Positions 62,501-64,000 of a stretch of DNA of 64,000 nucleotides are shown in pieces. Position numbers and translations under genes: made by a program. Position 1 is the stretch's first letter. Every line of letters starts with the position of its first letter. Origin of the DNA: Osedax frankpressi (Eukaryota > Annelida > Polychaeta > Sabellida > Siboglinidae); assembly GCA_964035775.1 (NCBI GenBank), contig OZ038312.1, positions 18,570,713 to 18,634,712 of the forward strand. The letters are read 5' to 3'. Below the pieces are notes generated by a model, which was not told the DNA's origin, ran no database searches, and saw only the letters and a list, made by a program, of their open reading frames with translations.

Positions 62501-63481
62501 TAGATTAGTAATTCAAATACCATACAGATATTATATCATAAAATGTATGTATATTAGGTAATTGTATTACTTTGGTAAAATAATAAATTAGTATATAGTG
62601 TATATGAATTAATATTTAAATTTATTACTAGATTTTACTCAAATTGACTTTTTGGCTTGTAGCAATTGATATTCTAGATACATTATGTGAATATGATATT
62701 TGTACCATATTTATCCTATATAGGTGGATACATTTATTCTAGTTACAACTAAAAATGAATAATATCACTAATACAAAATGGATATAATTTTTTAAAGTAT
62801 TAATATGTTCTTTTGGTATTTTACTACTTTGTAGAAATTATTAAAATTGTTTACTAGTTTATTATGATATATATATATGCATATACTGAATATAATTAAT
62901 CTAGAATTTTTTGTGTAGTACTTATTAAATAATTTAGCAATAACAAACTAAATATATAATTTAAACTCTTTTTATTCTAAAATAGTTTTTAAACTAATTA
63001 AAATAAACATAAATAATATATTCCAACGAAATGTTGTCATGTAAATGAAGTTATTAGTGTATCCATTAGACGCTATATTATATTTTATTACATTGATATA
63101 TATAAATATTTATTTTAACCAGTTAAATATATTACAATGGTTAAAATATAAATATGCTACTAACAAAAAATCAAATGGATTATATGTATTATTATTAGAT
63201 AGAATTTATAATTATCAATATTAAAATTAATAAATAATAATTATTATTAGAACTAGATTAAATATTGGCAGATATCATATTATAAAATAAAAATACATAT
63301 TTTAAAATATAATCCTATAATAATATCTAATTAAATATTAAAATTATCGTTGTATAAAAACCTCTCCGTTTGAGACATTGATTCCAAGATATATATCGCC
63401 AAACGATCCGCTTCCTATTTTACGTACTAAACGATATTTTAAATTAACTAAAAATTCAGGCTTAGTGCTTGTTCCTGCCAT
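49424..63481 (-). CDS. CSNK1A1: Casein kinase 1 alpha (six exons, 316 aa)
   Basis: Minus-strand exons 63481-63362, 60731-60625, 50784-50559, 50473-50383, 50125-49923 and 49627-49424 join in frame from ATG to TGA. Kinase landmarks occur in order: [13 protein letters not shown] (glycine loop), [10 protein letters not shown] (catalytic Lys), [27 protein letters not shown] and the CK1 signature [19 protein letters not shown]. These are followed by [14 protein letters not shown] and the [11 protein letters not shown] end of the lobe. The residues after the DFG motif ([15 protein letters not shown]) are of the alpha, not the delta/epsilon, type. The C-terminal tail is short, as in CK1 alpha (human, 337 aa). 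The enzyme is a Ser/Thr kinase that primes beta-catenin and acts in Wnt and Hedgehog signalling. Nothing suggests loss of function. Confidence 0.95.
52745..55161 (+). mobile_element. piggyBac-family transposase relic
   Basis: Pieces of a piggyBac transposase occur in order on the plus strand, antisense to CK1 alpha. They are: an acidic N-terminus (52745-52837); a 53572-53760 block ending [11 protein letters not shown]; the first catalytic Asp in [20 protein letters not shown] (about 54090-54150); the second in YTDNYYTS (about 54327); the third in [13 protein letters not shown] (about 54760-54800); and a Cys-rich C-terminus (54946-55161, [10 protein letters not shown]). The stretch before the first Asp is largely missing. 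A TGA (54820-54822) interrupts the frame before KWWRYIF, and several frame changes occur, so the copy is inactive. Some gaps are flanked by AG/GT and could have been introns. Confidence 0.85.
56107..56116. repeat. Possible piggyBac right end (AAAGGGTTAA)
   Basis: The piggyBac family targets TTAA and often begins with CCCTTT or similar. This sequence, 950 bp after the transposase relic, could be its right end. A facing TTAACCCTTT lies at 56741-56750, but a left end upstream of 52745 was not found. Confidence 0.25.
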
Positions 63482-64000
63482 GGCAAAGCCTAAATAGTAT
63501 TAATAATTTTTAAATATATATTTTACTATTTGATTTGAATTTAATTATAAAGGAGATAAACAATTTAGTAAGAACTCATTTTTATTAAAATCCCCCTGGT
63601 GACGTATTTTTGCAAACAAAGAATACATTTTGAACGGAGGAATAGGAAATATTTTATAAAAGGACAACGACCTATATTATATTATATGTCTACCCATATT
63701 ATATTATAACTATCCCCAAGATTACCAAGATAGTATTCGTACACTAAACAACACCTGCATTACATATGGTTATATACTAAAATACTTCTGTATTTTAATA
63801 TAATAATAATTTAATCCGGTACACGTATTTTGTGATTCGCTACCTTGGAACTCGCTACCATTTGAATACTATAATATTGATATCTCAAGCGATATCGTTG
63901 ATCAATAATTTGAGATCTATCGTCTACACAAACTACACACAAAAACAAAAAAATCCATGAATTAAATTAATTAATTTCCGTTTTCACTTCCCTGATTATA
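63482..64000. other. Upstream region of CK1 alpha
   Basis: AT-rich sequence precedes the start codon in the gene's direction. It should hold the 5' UTR and promoter, but I see no definite TATA box or other element. Confidence 0.35.

Overview
The window is nuclear DNA from a non-vertebrate animal. It has small protein-coding exons with GT-AG introns, AT-rich non-coding DNA, and animal genes (an SVEP1/polydom-like protein, ARL10, HIGD2A, NOP16 and casein kinase 1 alpha). I cannot name the phylum from sequence alone. No rRNA, tRNA or CRISPR locus was seen. Tandem arrays make up a large share of the first 37 kb.

Layout. (1) 636-22436, + strand: the 3' part of a large extracellular-protein gene. 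Twenty exons join in frame to give 1,708 residues: about 25 CCP/sushi domains, the first partial, then three EGF domains that end the protein. Order and EGF style match the C-terminus of SVEP1/polydom. Most introns are filled by minisatellites. Exon 14 (2,254 nt) is GC-rich and holds about eleven CCPs with no intron. (2) 24131-28970, - strand: four exons that join in frame into an unidentified protein, with a possible death-fold near its end; one intron is a 3.1-kb minisatellite. (3) 31891-37420, + strand: ARL10-like small GTPase in five exons, with a 3.4-kb 24-bp array in intron 2. (4) 37913-41854, - strand: HIGD2A, two exons, tail-to-tail with ARL10. (5) 44841-48863, + strand: NOP16, five exons, head-to-head with HIGD2A. 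(6) 49424-63481, - strand: casein kinase 1 alpha, six exons, complete. Its 9.8-kb second intron carries a broken piggyBac element. A Merlin-type transposase relic lies in NOP16 intron 1, and two LINE fragments lie between HIGD2A and NOP16.

Two things stand out. First, the arrays are not placed at random in the introns: pyrimidine-rich ones stop just before 3' splice sites, others start just after 5' splice sites, and in at least two introns the repeat unit contains a copy of the intron-exon junction itself, giving up to about 20 decoy acceptors. Second, ARL10, HIGD2A and NOP16 sit together here as they do, to my knowledge, on human 5q35.2, which looks like ancient linkage. The genes are otherwise functionally unrelated (extracellular matrix, mitochondrial complex IV assembly, ribosome biogenesis, kinase signalling). 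All exon borders were read by eye from splice signals, phase and domain continuity, with no transcript data.
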